This document shows, in pieces, positions 6,323-6,719 of a stretch of DNA of 6,719 nucleotides (positions within the stretch are counted from its first letter, which is position 1; every line of letters starts with the position of its first letter). Position numbers and translations under genes: made by a program. The notes under the pieces were generated by a model. It was not told the DNA's origin, did no database searches, and saw nothing but the letters and a program-made list of their open reading frames with translations. The stretch is from an uncultured Collinsella sp. (lineage in GTDB: Bacteria; Actinomycetota; Coriobacteriia; Coriobacteriales; Coriobacteriaceae), in assembly GCA_902494815.1 (NCBI GenBank), contig CABUVB010000102.1, forward strand, positions 1-6,719. Direction: 5' to 3'.

Positions 6323-6719
6323 TTACTTTTCGAGATGCTCCCTCAGCAGCTCCAGCGCGTGGGCGTAGCCCTGCAAGCCTTCGCCGGTGATGGTGGCGAA
6401 GCAGGCCAGGCGTGCATAGCTCACCTGGCGGAAGTCCTCGCGGGTCTCGACGGCGCTGATGTGGACCTCGACGGCAGGGATGGCGACGGCCTTGAGGGCG
6501 TCGAGGATCGCCACGCTCGTATGCGTGTAGGCGGCCGGGTTGATGACGATGCCGTCGACCTTTCCGTAAGCCTCCTGGATCTTGTCGACGATGCTGCCCT
6601 CGTGGTTAGACTGGAAGACCTCGACCTCGTCGAAGCCCTGTGCGGCACCCGCTTCCTGGCAGATCTGCACTAAGCGATCGTAGTTGTCGCTGCCGTAGAT
6701 GCCTGGCTCGCGAATGCCG
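6323..6719 (-). CDS. aroQ: 3-dehydroquinate dehydratase, type II (5' end outside window)
   Basis: Catalyses trans-dehydration of 3-dehydroquinate to 3-dehydroshikimate, the step missing from the aroB-aroA-aroC-aroE/K set. The frame is open to the window edge. The first visible full codon is Gly of GIREPGIYG, which aligns with residue 15 of the other copy, so about 14 N-terminal residues lie outside. The full protein would be about 145 residues, normal for the small dodecameric class. Visible landmarks are the probable catalytic R17 and Y22, QSNHEG, INPAAYTHTS, EVHISAVETREDFR with the catalytic His, and a C-terminal helix ending EHLEK. The stop is TAA at 6325-6323. There is no frame damage. 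It runs toward the aro operon, tail to tail with the tRNA terminator. Its promoter and ribosome binding site are beyond the window. It may be the organism's working aroQ or a second strain's version of the same gene. Confidence 0.93.
   Translation of the reverse strand, partial: GIREPGIYGSDNYDRLVQICQEAGAAQGFDEVEVFQSNHEGSIVDKIQEAYGKVDGIVINPAAYTHTSVAILDALKAVAIPAVEVHISAVETREDFRQVSYARLACFATITGEGLQGYAHALELLREHLEK
6552..6719 (-). repeat. Inverted repeat arm 2 (inside minus-strand aroQ)
   Basis: Partner of 6028-6195 in opposite orientation, with 356 bp between the arms. Because it runs into the window edge, the true length of the repeat is unknown. This arm continues into the intact C-terminal half of aroQ, while arm 1 does not. 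Confidence 0.95.

Noticed and set aside
6269..6673. A 134-codon + strand frame over the right end
   Set aside because: It is antisense to the clear aroQ frame on the minus strand, and its translation matches no family I know.
6028..6719. Inverted aroQ pair as a simple fold-back amplification artefact
   Set aside because: Such artefacts give identical arms. Nine silent differences rule out a single-molecule fold-back, although a chimera of two strains remains possible.

Overview
The window is a GC-rich (by eye about 60-65%), densely packed stretch of bacterial chromosome carrying most of the shikimate pathway and the phenylalanine branch on the + strand. Codon use is strongly G/C-ending throughout. 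The protein variants (chorismate synthase with GGGHFSGRLTAPL, EPSP synthase with GESGSTLRF, a shikimate dehydrogenase joined to a shikimate kinase) fit a gut Actinobacterium of the Coriobacteriia, such as a Collinsella-like organism. That placement is inference from remembered family patterns and has not been tested by a search.

Positions 1-5922 form one tight operon: aroB (5' end outside the window), aroA (overlapping aroB by 7 bp), aroC (1 bp after aroA), pheA (18 bp after aroC) and an aroE-aroK fusion (starting on the base after the pheA stop). With 3-dehydroquinate dehydratase (aroQ), the enzymes cover every step from DAHP to chorismate and on through prephenate to phenylpyruvate. DAHP synthase and a tyrosine-branch enzyme (tyrA) are not in the window. 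A strong intrinsic terminator (5925-5966) follows aroE-aroK.

The right end (5987-6719) is the unusual part. Directly after the terminator an aroQ gene starts with a good ribosome binding site. After 70 codons it runs abruptly into the 3' end of a tRNA gene (T arm, acceptor strand, discriminator A, CCA), followed by what looks like that tRNA's own terminator (6228-6260). After a 62 bp spacer, a second aroQ lies on the opposite strand (6323 to the window edge) with the complete C-terminal part of the enzyme. The two aroQ copies form an inverted repeat of at least 168 bp with 9 mismatches, all synonymous. This is either a real recent rearrangement (integration or recombination at a tRNA 3' end next to duplicated aroQ) or a join between two strains made during assembly. 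The sequence alone cannot decide between them.

I see no CRISPR array, transposase, integrase, complete tRNA or rRNA. I found no wholly new system. The aroQ/tRNA junction and the inverted aroQ pair are what deserve a second look.
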